A DNA stretch of 51,497 nt. Origin: Apophysomyces variabilis. Taxonomy: Eukaryota; Mucoromycota; Mucoromycetes; Mucorales; Mucoraceae. The translations under genes and the position numbers were made by a program. Below the pieces are notes generated by a model. The model made no database searches and was not told the DNA's origin. It saw only the letters and a program-made list of their open reading frames with translations. Below, piece after piece: positions 35,058 to 47,800 of this stretch (the stretch's first letter is position 1; every line of letters begins with the position of its first letter). The stretch lies in assembly GCA_002749535.1 (NCBI GenBank), contig MZZL01000052.1, positions 52,330 to 103,826 of the forward strand, read 5' to 3'.

Positions 35058-36479
35058 ATGTCAGTGGCGAAAACCTCCTTCGATACTGGATATGTTTGGC
35101 TCGCTCTCTATTTTGTCCTCAACCTCTCCTTGACCCTGTACAACAAGGCAATCTTGTTGGATTTTCGATATCCATGGACTCTTACTGCTATTCATACTTT
35201 ATGCGGTTCATTTGGTTGTTATATACTTTACATGCTTGGCATCTTCACTCCCGCCAAATTGAGTGAAAATGAGAGTATGGTTATGCTCATCTTTTCAGTC
35301 CTTTACACCATCAACATCGCTATCAGCAACGTCTCCTTGTAAGCATAAACTTTTTTTTCCATTGTTTGCATACTGCCTGTCAGGATCCAGCGCCATGCTC
35401 TCGCTATATCTGGCGTGATTGGCTGGATGCAAAAGAATTTGCAGCAGGAGTGATTGCATGAACAACCTGTGGCCGACGTCGAACCGAGAACTAATCTTAA
35501 TTTTCCTTCTTTTTAGGAACATGGTGTCCGTAGCAGTACGTGTTTCTCTACACACAGTTTAGTTACGTTTGATTCTGATCCTATCCGTTTAGTTCCATCA
35601 AGTCGTCCGCGCCATGACACCTGTGTTTACAGTGTTAATATCAATTGTGTTCCTGCAAAAGTCATATTCCCGTATGATCTACTTTTCACTTCTGCCGGTA
35701 AGTTTTCTGACTTTTCTTTTCCCAAATGAGCTTGTAATCGGTGCTCACAGAAGCTAATTAACAAAAGGTGGTACTGGGCGTGGCATTCGCTACTTTTGGT
35801 GAATATGATTACACAGCTGTCGGACTTTTGCTCACCATCCTGGGTACCGTGCTGGCGGCTGTCAAAACGATCGTGACCAACCGTATCCAAGTGGGTCGTT
35901 TAAAGCTGCATCCTTTGGACTTGTTATTGCGCATGTCTCCTTTGGCATTTGTACAATGTGTATTCTATGCGTACGCAACAGGAGAACTCGAGCGTGTACA
36001 GGAATTCTCCATGAACAATATGACCATCAGCATGGCTTCTGGTTTATTGTTCAATGGTGTCTTAGCTTTTGCGTTAAACATTGTGAGCTTCACAGCAAAC
36101 AAAAAAACAAGTGCCCTCACTATGACCGTCGCAGGTAAAGTCTAGCACACTTTCCAAGTAACGATCAATATTGACTTTCTTGGTTAGGGAATGTGAAACA
36201 GGTTCTCTCCATCGTTCTTGCAGTGGTCATATTCAAGTACAATATCAATGCTACTAACGCATTTGGCATTATATTGACATTATTGGGTGGAGCGTGGTAC
36301 GGGTGAGTACTTTCACTATTTTAGCGTGTATCTGCCACTAAAACCTACATGATCACAGAAATGTAGAACTATCTGAAAAGGCTAAAACAACCGTACTACC
36401 GACATTCGTCCAATATCCGTCCGCTTCCGATTCAATAGAAGCATCGCGTGAGCCCATTTCAGAAAAAAGCCATAACTAG
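35058..36479 (+). CDS. Triose-phosphate/nucleotide-sugar type transporter (DMT superfamily)
   Basis: This is a multi-pass membrane transporter of the TPT/SLC35 group, probably in Golgi or ER, exchanging a phosphorylated sugar or nucleotide sugar; the substrate is not determined. Six exons (35058-35338, 35517-35535, 35593-35697, 35768-36134, 36188-36302, 36359-36479) keep frame and give 335 residues. Exon 2 is only 19 nt and codes most of LNMVSVA, completing the block SNVSLNMVSVAFHQVVRAM, a family hallmark. About ten hydrophobic helices are visible. The conserved segment KKTSALTMTVAGNVKQVLSI near residues 245-265 is typical of SLC35E-like proteins. The C-terminal tail is short, polar and likely cytosolic. 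A poly(A)-like AATAAA is at 36659-36664. Confidence 0.92.
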
Positions 36480-39400
36480 AATCAAAAAATGGAAGGAAAA
36501 CGCTTTTCATCTGTAACCATTCTTCCTCTTATCATCGCACCTGATCATCATCACTTCGATTTCCTTCCTTATACATAAACACAGTGTATTTATATCAACC
36601 TCTTTCTAAATTTCACCATGATCCTTCTTTTCTCCGTTTTATCCCTTGTATTGCATTCAATAAAATACAATCTCATTATTCCGGTGTGATGGTGCTTTTC
36701 TACTGTGAATCGCTGAATTAGTTTGATTGTGATTACTTGTTAGAACATGCCTTTGTACATAGCTCGAAATGGGATCAACGGAAAAGTAAGGGGTTCAAAG
36801 TTTTTTTCAGTAGATAAGGACTGTATCAACATAGACTGATCTTTTGGTTCTGACGGACAATGCTACACAAAAATAAGTATAGCTTCAGTTCAAAGCAGAA
36901 AAGCCATTTGCTATTGTTTGTAGAACCTGACTTTCTATTAAGTTTGTTATCGTTCCGGAACCCTGTGTTCCGTAGTCCCAAGAACCCTTAATGCATAATT
37001 AAAATAAATGTCCGACAGACTAGTAGAGAAGAAGTCTTGTTAGTAACTGTTACCCTTACGGAAATGATCGGAACATGATCAAATGAAAATGATTTTATTA
37101 ACTACAAAATAGTAGAAGCATTGGGAAACTGTTGTAAATAAGAAAGAGTCCGTGAACGAAGCCCGGGAGCTCAAACCCATGCGGCTGAATGCAGATCCTT
37201 ATCGCCTAACCATTACCACTGCACATGGGCGAGCTGAGTCTTGCGGCGGAGTCTGCACTCTATCGGGCAGCATTTAGCAGGCCACAAGCTACAAATCTGC
37301 GAGTTCCCAACTCCGGTCGGCAAAACCAGCACTGTGGCCGAGAATGTAGATAAAAAAATTATCAGGCAGACGTCCTTTGCACGCACAAGCATAGGAAATC
37401 CAGGACAAATGTTCTAATTGCGGCAATGTGTATACCATCGTTTGTATTATTGCCTGAACACAAAGACAAGATCATTAGTTACAAACGAGGATACAACCTA
37501 TCGTTCCCAGGGGTATCTAGTTGAATTAACCAAATTAAGTTGGTTCAATTTACGAAAATTACTATCTACGTGGCAAAAAGCCCGCGGAAAGTAATGTAGA
37601 TCTAGCTTCTATAAAGGAAGGACGTAGAAAGCAAACGCCTGGTCTTATCCATGACATAGGCTGGAAATGAAAGATAGGCAATGTCTTTAGTACATATTTA
37701 AATTTCTAGCGCGAGTCGCTTATGGAAAAACCAAACGCGTCTGGAGAAAATATGGTCAAGTTGCTTTGATCGGAAAATGTAGGAACATAGATTGATTCAA
37801 AGGAAGATACAAATATTCTAATATTCGATGAAGCTACCGTTTCTTGGCTATCCGAGGCTCTCTGGTCTGGCGTACTACCGCTACCAGCTAACGTTGTTTG
37901 TGTATACCAGTCAAGCATGACCTTATCAGTAGAATAATATGCGTTCTAGAATAGGAATTACAAACAGCTGAATTGCGCATCGGTAACAGCACAAGATAGC
38001 TGAGCGCAATAGTTAGTCCAGGATAAACATGAACGGGTTTCGCCTTGATAAAATCCCGTACAATGTTTCCATAATACTAACTATACCCACAAGAAAACAA
38101 CAGTAACAGTTGCATCAAGATGGAGTGAAACCTTTGTTAGGAAATCGGCCCTCCTTTCCAGTTGCTTTTTTGCTACAACAACCTGGCACTCTGATAAAAT
38201 CCTGGCTAGAAACTAACAGGTACATTATTTCAAGTCATGCGCGCTTGTTAGTATTAAAAACTTTTTGATCGAAGGTTTAGCATCTTTTTATATGCTATCA
38301 GTTGTGGGATCGATTAATTTGGGTAACGCCCCCCGTTAAATGCCAGTTATCCATTTCCAGCCATAAGTATTATGGGTTAAATATGAAGAGGATGTCTATT
38401 ACTGATATTTAAATCGTAATTACGCAAAGTGTTAACGATAAACTAATTGTCTTATAGAGCTGATTTAGAGGATAACAAGGATCATCGTTACGAGTCTTAG
38501 TTTCCCAATTCAGGCCATCATTCTATTTAATTTGTACAGGTTAAATGATCAGGCGACCTATTTCTGACGTAAAGCCAGAATTGTACCTATAAGCAACCAG
38601 AGCGTAAAATGGGCCAAATTTTCAAGACATAGGAAAAAAGAACAAGACTAACAGGTAGTGACGTAGGATATATGGTCAACAACAGAGACAGCGAAGCTAA
38701 GTGAATCGATTGTATAAAGCATAGCAAATCGTAAAATCTATAGAAGGCAACTCTAACACTACAAACCTGCCGTATTGCATGTGTTATAATAATAATATTT
38801 AGTTTTCCTTTTGCTCTAGTAATCTTTTGTCCACCGTAACAAACGTCATGTTATTACAATACCTGATGTTGTTCATAGTGCATGGAATAGTTCATTCTCG
38901 CTTCAACAGACCATTGTTTCCGGTGAACCCAGTGAATGATATCTCAAAATCACGGACTGCATTTTATTAAGTGCCTACCATTTGGATTACTTTTCCCTAA
39001 GTCGAAGATGCCAACCAGGATAATAATGATGATAATGTTCATTCTCGTATAGAGCCTAAGGATACTTCTTTCTCAGTTAATATACCCTATTCTGTTTTGT
39101 ATGTACGTTAAATGCGTCCGGAAGATTCCCTTCCTCCACTTTAATGTGCATGAACATGACATCAGTGACCATAGACTTACCTTGCCATTTTGCAATTACG
39201 GAAAAGTCTTTTAAATCTATACCTAATAATACTATCTTCACCCTTTGTTGTCTGCAGAGTTAAGTAAAATTACTTCCATGATCACACCACAACCTTCAAG
39301 TTAATTGCTCTGCGATTACTGAAGCTGGATAGCATTCAATACCAAGATTCAGACGTATAACGATCATTTTACTTTTCCGTCTCCGAAGTGTTCACCTTCA

Positions 39401-41869
39401 TCATTGCCCAACAGATCCTGTCGAGGGATATTACCCTTTTTCGCATTCATAGTAAATTATACTGTCAAATAGGAGTTATTACTTATTAGACTTCTTTACA
39501 AGTTGAGCGAGGGCTGTTGAAGCACAAGACATGTATGAGTTTCACAAATCCATGGCGCTAATGTGAACTCAGATAGAAAACAATCGTATCTGCTGTAGTT
39601 ACTATTACTGTTCTCCCATCCATACCGCTTTTTCTTTGCATTGACAACACCGGATGGGCCTCTGAAACAAGAAGCCATGGTCATGTTGTCGTTTATAAAA
39701 AGATTGAGAACTTTTCTTCTCAATCACTCATCTTCTCCTCAGGTCAAGTACATCCATCTACTTTTTGAACATAGATTAACTCTGTGTCATATAGTTGTGC
39801 TGCCGGTAACGTTTGGAGGAAGTCCTTTGCCTTCTTTGGATTTCTTGTTTTGGTTTTCATGTTTCCCTCAACGGCTCGTCCCGTTGAGCATCAGCGTCTC
39901 TGAAAGGAGTGCGTTTATCCTGGATGGGGTATCATGTCTGTAAGTGTTTGATTGATATGTTATTTCATGATTCCATACTGACGATGCGGTTGTTTTACAG
40001 CACGCGACCACTGTTGGCTTTCTGATTTTTCATGTACGTCTTTCCTAATCGATGGAATCACGTTTATCCATATTCCTTTCCTTGCTGAGTGTACATGATA
40101 TCAATGGCATAAGGGATTCATTAATTGTCTCGACTCTTCCTTACTCCAATGACCATATTTAAACCGATAAGTACCAAAATTCTGTCAATACAATCATTAC
40201 TGACTCATTTGGAATAGGAAATGATGCCAAGGCGGGAGCTTATTATCTTCTTTTGATCTCCCAGCCTTTCTCTGCCAGGTCTTTAAAGTGAGCCCATCAT
40301 TATTCCCCAATTAAAGTGCCAACAATATCCTAGGCGGGTTTATGATGCCTGTAATTGACAAATATAGTGTAGCTAAAGCAAGCAGTTTATTGACAGATTT
40401 TTTTTACTATTCAGCTCTTTGGCCGGCATTTATTTAAAAGCGGCTAGCATTGCCGCTCATTTGTTGTACACAACTCCGTGCTAGCCCGGATACAACACGC
40501 ACACGGGTACCAGCCCATATGCGCTGGAATTGCAGGTCGCTTGTAAAGGAAAGAAAATATAATAAAGACTATCTACTTGTACCTTTTTCAAAGTAGAATG
40601 CTCAAATTTGATTGCGCGCGGTCGATCTTTTATAGACAGGGATCTGCATCTCTATCATAAGGGAGCAAGAGGAGACAATGTAGTAAATGTATGTCTGTTA
40701 TCTGTGAGCTAGCAGAGCAGATTTACTGACTGCATGATACTGTCTATGAAAGCTTTATAAGGCTGACAGGAGCATGAATATTATTCGCCGTCAGATAAAT
40801 GGTCTTGATTTACTGAAATTAACATCAAATAATAGTTGAAGAAGCCATTTACAAGTTAGTATCAGAAGTTATAGAAAAATTGAGACGCTTAAAAAGACAG
40901 GATTCAAGTGCCAGCATTCAGGGCTAAGGTCGATGCGACCCCAGAAAGGAAGGCATTATAAAAATTAGGAGCGATTTCAATGGCGATGGTAGGTAATCCA
41001 GTTCAAAATCAGAGAGTTATGAGGATACAAATCGCGATCTTAACATATAATCAATCATTGATCGAGCGGAACTACCATAAAAGTACAGCTGGTATCTAGC
41101 TAACGGTTGAGAAAACGACTTTCCCTCTATTTGCCCTGAGCATGTCTCCGCCATAGTGCAAATTCAAAGGGATAGGAAGAAAGAAAGTCTCGGATGAGCA
41201 TGCCGACTTCGAAGTTTCTTCACAAAGTGTGAATGGTGGTAGGGGCATGGTCGTCGGCAGTATGGAGTAGAGCCGCGTTTGTGGTAGCAAGAGATATTGC
41301 AGAGATACAGCTCTTAACAAACATGACATATGAATTGGTAATAATAGAACTTTAATTGAGAAGAAAAGAGGACTCAATGCTTGAAAACAAAGTAACAAAC
41401 CGTTTGTACGTTCGCAGGAATTTTGAACGCCATCACTTAATTCAATTTTTAGCTGTAAAAGGCATACGCTGACTGAGTGACAGTCCGATTAGTCTTCTAT
41501 TAGTGCCATCGTTTGGCGTGTAGCTGTTGTGTTGTACATCGTTACAAAGTGAGCAATCCTTCAACGCCTATACAATAGTATAGAGCCACAAGCAAAACGC
41601 GTCTTGGCTATCCAAACTCTTGCCAGTAGCTATTTTGCCCAAATTTTCTTGCAAGTTTCCTAGTCAGCTGGCAACAACTGTACTCCATGATCAACTTCCT
41701 AGATCACTGAGGAGCTGCTTCGGGATTATACCATTCCCCATGTCGAGAATGAGAATCGGAAGTGTTGTGTTGATATATGAAATCTAAATAGAGGCTAAGC
41801 CACTACTTTTAGATGAATTGACAAAAAAAAGTGAATCCTTGAGAAGGCGAGTTTGGGCTGAAGACAACC
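36480..41869. other. 5.4-kb gene-poor region
   Basis: No gene is supported. Open frames such as 39641-39943 (+) and 41096-41398 (-) have no motif. A tRNA-like segment lies on the minus strand at 37146-37240. A perfect 6-bp-stem hairpin is at 40439-40457 in a locally GC-richer patch. The rest is AT-rich non-coding sequence. The right end should hold the THADA-like gene promoter. Confidence 0.45.
37146..37240 (-). other. tRNA-like remnant, possible SINE/tRNA pseudogene
   Basis: Read on the minus strand, the segment has an A-box-like GTGCAGTGGTAATGG and, at roughly tRNA spacing, a B-box-like GGGTTTGAGCTCC. The T-stem pairs poorly and no good anticodon or acceptor stem was found, so a working tRNA is unlikely. 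Confidence 0.25.
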
Positions 41870-44800
41870 ATGACAGAAAAGACGCGGCATGGAAATAGGC
41901 CTAAAAATCTACCCAAACCCGTATTTTCAAAATGGAGAGCCATATTGGACGAGTATGCCGAGGCACACCTAAACGTGGTCTACATTCCTGCTGTAATTGC
42001 TCTTCAAGAACTTGTTCGTAAGGAAGACGAACCTTGGGAACAGCAAGTTATGCATTTGAAATCAGCGGGTTAGTAAAAGGAGAGACATAGTTACGGTTAA
42101 ACCAAACAGAGTTTACTCATTTCCTTTATAGCGAAGGCTTTGCAAGCCAAACCAATAGACGAGTTGCAGGAATGCGATCTGGAACAGATCCGAACCATTG
42201 TTGAACCCATCGCGTCCTCAGGATACTTCGCCGCTGCCGAGAACCTATCACGGCGTCATTTTATCCCACTTATCGAGACTGCAGCAAAATATTGTCCAAC
42301 CACCCAGTTACAACAATGCTATGAGCAATATATTTCGATCAACGAAGGATCTCTCAGCTTTGATAATCACAGTTTATCACAAAAAGCATTGACTATACTG
42401 GGAACACTAGATTTTGGTATAGGAAAGAGCATGGTGACCCAATTGCTTAAGAAGACACTCTGGTTTCTGACTCTAAGTTTGGGATCGTGTCAACAACTTC
42501 TCTTGAAGAGTACGTCGGAGGTTGACACAAGAGACACAGCACATCTATCAACAAAAATCAGTACCACACAGACACTGGAAATCGATCGTCTCATGAGTGA
42601 TCTACAACATCTTACTAAGACTATTCTTGCGCTTGTATCCCGCTTTGGCGTAGGAAAGCAATTACCATTTTCCGAGTTAGCGGAGACGAGCCAAGACGAT
42701 GAAGTGCGTCTGATCTCGACACTTATAAAGATTTTACTTGACATGTCAACGAATACTAGTGTCTATATAAAGGAGTGCAATCAATTGGCAGGCATGACAC
42801 TTGCAGCCATTATCAACTTAGCACAGGAACCAGCATTTTCTCGGGATTGGGCGTTGGGCTGGTTCTTCACAACAACTGATAAAACGACACATGCTGCAAA
42901 CGAAATGTCCAAAGTCTTCCAATCCACACCCCCACCGTCATTAATTCTGGATGGATGGGCAGATCGAGATGGGCCTATGCTTTCGATTGTCAGAGGTCTG
43001 GTATCCAATTTGCGAAAGGAGGTACTTCTTGAACCAATCACTTCTCAGATTCAAGTCACTGAGTCTTTGGTTGGGTAAGAGAGCACTGTTCGATAATGGT
43101 ATGATTCTAATGAACTGTTTATGTGCACAGGGCAGGTCCTATGCAAAATTTGCACCAGATACTGTTTCATAGCATCAATCTATTTTGTTCACGTGCAGAC
43201 TTGGATTCCCAGTCAAAGGTGATTGCTTTTGAATCCATGGCGATGTGGCTATCGGAAACCAAAAATATGATGCTATCTTCGAGCAAAGACCCGCAAACAA
43301 TGCATGAGCTTGACATTGTACTTACACAAGACAAGATTGATCGATTAATATGTTATGTGTGGGATTATTGGGACGATCCCGTGGATGCGCTTCAGCATAA
43401 GGTTAACCAACAGATGGGATAAATACGAATGCTGACATTTTATCTTCTTGCCTAGGTTCGTTCTATATTCGAGCTGGTTTTAAGCATTATGGACGTCAAG
43501 TCTGACTGCTACAATACCAAACAAGACTTCCAAAATTTTCTCTTTAGTCTACTTAAAGAACTAATGATGATGGATTGGCATAGGAAGGCATGTTGAACAA
43601 TGCATTCCTTATTACTTTCTCACCTCGTAAACAGGTTAAATATTCTCTCTTAAACATCTTAGTTAGCAAACTTGGCACGGCAGCTTTTCTACAAGTGGAA
43701 CCAGATTTTATTTGGAAATGCCTTCGCGAAATGGACAGCCTCGTCTTATCTCCTCAAATTACGGCGCTTATATTGACTTTCTTATATCGACGTGTGGAAG
43801 AAACTATTCCAGGATATAGTCCGTTTAAGGGTCAAAACGCGAAACTAAAAGCGAAAGACGAGCAAGCTCAGGTAAGATCCCAACAAAAAGTAAGGGTAGT
43901 TGTTCATTTATATGACTTAGCTTGCCATCAATAACTGGATTGGATTATGGATGACGCCCGTTCTGAAATGCATGACATCTTCATCAGACCTTTTGCGCAG
44001 AAACGCTAGCGGATTTATCTTACAGCCCCTGTTCAAAATATGCTCACAGTCTTTCTGGGATATGATGAACTTGATGCAAGATACACAACATGCGTGTTGG
44101 TTGTCGTTGAACCAGCAATATCGATTACATGCTTTCATTGCTGTTCTGAAGGTAGGAAGGAGCCTTGATATTGTAGAAGGAAATGCATACACGACGAGTA
44201 AGTGGGGAATCCGGTTAGGTCTAATAGCTAACTGTTATTGTATTGAAGATGATACGAAAACAGAATCAAGAATGATATCGATCAGTACGCTCAAACTAGC
44301 AATTTATCACCTAGATCCTCAAGTCCGCATTGACGCTCTTGGATTGATCTGCGAATCCAGAAAAGCTGCATCAACTGTTACTGCCATCGAACTTGATATG
44401 CTCAAACTATTCTTACCGCTTAATATGAACTGTACCTCGCCTGAATTTCGCCAAAAGCTGTGCGCCCATTTGACAAAATTCATGACAAGACTTAAGGGTA
44501 ATCTATACGCACAATATAGAAATTATAAGTCACGCCATACTTTTGCCGAGAAAAATGCGGGAAAGCGATCAGAAAAAGATATTCAGCAAGCGTTAGCTGA
44601 AGCTGCGGATATTTGGAAAGACATTAGTAATGCCAAAAAATTTCTGTTTTGGCTGAATGAGCATGTCATGAGCTCGCTTTATCCAGGCTCCTCTTATCAA
44701 CGTGTTTCGACAGCGTTAAGAATTCTTAGCATTCTTGTTAAGATCTTTGGTGTTGATGATTTGCCTGCTCCGGAAGGGTTTACGGTTCGTCCCGATTTCC

Positions 44801-47800
44801 CCTTTAAGATTCCTCTTGCATCGGCTCGTAACACCAAAATCCTGATCGAGTCATTGATGAACCCATACGATTTCAACCGACTGCAAGCGTTCGAAATTCT
44901 CTCGGAATTTCCGGCGCCTTTACCTGGAGTGGAAAGCGAAGAAGATGTACAACACTTATTGTGGTGGGGTCTTAACAACGTCGTCAGCACAAGGGCTGGC
45001 GAAAGTGACAGCGGAGCCATGGTATTCCGCCTAATCTTCACAAAATACGTTGTGGAACTTGGACTTGATCTTGCTCCTGAACAAACGAGCAATGGCAAAC
45101 ACAGTGTGCGTCACGCAATGGATGGGACAGCGGCAGGTAGAGAAAGATAGACTTCTCAAGCTTTTTCTAACTTTAACAATAACGATAGTCATATTTACGG
45201 AGAGATTACTTGATCTTCTCGAAAAGCAGGTGGAAATTGCCAAAAACAACCTGCTTTATGCAGCTCAGCATCAACCCATACATGGAACATTACTGGCTCT
45301 TCAGTAAGTAATCTAGAGCGTTGAGCGGCCGTTAACAGAGACTAACCAATAAACCTAAAATTCGAAAAGGTACGTATTCCGTGAACTGGACTATACAAGC
45401 GAACAGGTCCATGCACACCTTGCCGAGTGGAGACAGACCCATACACGAGCCTTGGCTTTGGTACATACAGTTTGTGCCACGGTCATGGATGTGCTTTCAA
45501 ATCCATCACCAGAAGGCAATGTCCCAGCATCGTTCCGTGAAATGGAAGAAGCTATTGATGATTTGATTGGCGAAGAGGACGATATCGAGGAGACAGAAGG
45601 TTTCGGCCCTAAACATCAAGTTATTTTGAGTTGCTGTTGGCGTGCTGTGAAAGAAGCTAGGTAAGAATATAATGTAAAAGGCTCTTAATCGTTTGTTAAT
45701 CTCTTTTTAGTTCGTTGTTGGAGGTCATCATTTCTAGAGCACCTGTTTCTTTAAAAGATAGTGAAGAGGTTGGAATCCTGGGCTCTTATTTCTACCTAAC
45801 TGAATTGACTCATAGACTGTTATCACTTATTCCGATATGGTGGAAAGTGGTGTCCTGCTGCGCGTGCTATTGACCAGTATTCGACACCGAGGTGCCTTTT
45901 CCGCTGTATATCCAGCTTATGTTTCTCTCAACGCAAGATTATTAACCTCATCAGTATCAACAATTCGCCAGCTTCCCTCAAACTGGCTGGAGGTAAAATC
46001 AGTGACAGGCCTGCTTCTTGAAGAAATAATTCGTGTATATAGGAAAATCTTGCTAGTCTTACATCGAGCAACATTTCTATCACTCGGCGCAGCGCTGGCC
46101 TTCCGCTTTGTATTCTTGCCATTGTTAGTAGCGAACCATCGTCTAAAAAGGAATTGCTTGACAGAGCGATGAAGCAGCTCTTCAAACTTTCCAGCTCCGA
46201 ACCAGCACCAGATTCTGACCAGAAAATTGATCTTCCTCAAGTCCACGCATATAATATTCTGCGCACTATTTTTATGGACTCAAAACTTGGTAACAACGTC
46301 TTGGAGTACGCTTCTGAGGGTTTCTTCCTCGCCATCACTGGCTTTTCTTCATCCAGGTACGTACACAGTCAACAATACCTAGCAAATCTTACAGTCACCT
46401 CGTCTATTAGTTGGGCTATTCGTAACTGTTCAGTGATGCTGTTTTCGACCTTATTGCAAAGAACGTTTGGCACGAAGAAAACTCGGGATGAGCACAGCAA
46501 TGTCAATAAATTAACAGGCCGTGAATTCTTTACACGTTATCCACACCTGCATCCGTATCTCTTAAAGGAACTGGATGCTGCAGTGAAGCAACTCCTGACT
46601 AATACCATGGTAAGGAAAGAGAATAGCCATATGGTGTAAACTATTGTAAAAACTTTGTCTTATAATAGGCGACAAGTGTACATCCGGGACTTTATCCTAT
46701 TTTGACGCTTTTATCGCGCCTACATCCATCTGTCATGGATGGTGCTGACAAGGTTACGGCTATGTCCCCGTTTGTTCCTCTTGTATCCAAGTGCGCTGCT
46801 GGCTGTATTTTCAAGGTATTTATATTTTGTTTTGTGTATTAGAATATGAAATCGTAACTCTTAATCAGACTAGAGAGATGGCAGCTAGAGCGCTTGTGCC
46901 GTTAGTTTCTTCAACTGACTTGGTCAAGACCACCGTACAACTTCTCACATTCGATGAGCAGCTTAGCCAGAATGAAATTCACGGTCGTTTACTACAAGTA
47001 CAATTTTTACTTCGAGGGCATCTATATCAGAATCCTCTGCGAGACTCGTTGATTGAATTTATCAAATCTGTACCTTCTGTGATATTAGGGAGCATAGATG
47101 TGTTACGAGGATACAAATTGAGCTATATGACGCATGCTTTGTTACTGGAGATTGTTAGAGAGTTCTTTTTTGCCTGCGATTGGATAGAAAAAGGCGCAAG
47201 AAATGAGTTTGTGGAAGGCAAGTTAAAAACAAAGACTGCGCTGTAACGCTAATTTGTATGTACAGAGTTGAGGTCACTATCCGATAGTGAATTTTCAAAT
47301 CTCCGGGATATTATATTTGAGCATTGCCATCAAGGAATATTTGATACTGATATTTCTGGTATTGGTGCTTACTTACTACGCCAGAAGATGGCTGATATTA
47401 TCGTGAGTGCCTCTTTTAAAAAGGGCAGCTCACTCGGTGATATTTTGCATTTGATGCAAGACCGTGACTATGAAGTAAGACTTATTGTCATGGAGAAGCT
47501 GAAGGATCATTTCAACGCCCCTGGGGCTACTATAAAGAACGTATCTGAGTAAGTATTTTGCCAGCATCTGGGTACACGGCAATACTGAATATGGAAATTA
47601 GATTTTACACAGTGCAGGAGAAACTCATTCAAATGACATACGGTGGTGAAAAACACTTAAAATGTTATACGCTTGCTTGCCGTTTCTTGATGAGTTTCCA
47701 GACATCAACCCCATATTTGGAAGATATCTCCGTCCGTTTAGGTTTCTCATTAGAACAATACTGGGATCAATTGATCAAACAGTTTGAAGAGCGAAAATCA

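Noticed and set aside
39641..39943. 100-codon plus-strand frame beginning MTTPDGPLKQEAMVM
   Set aside because: No family was recognised and there was no consistent continuation through an intron.
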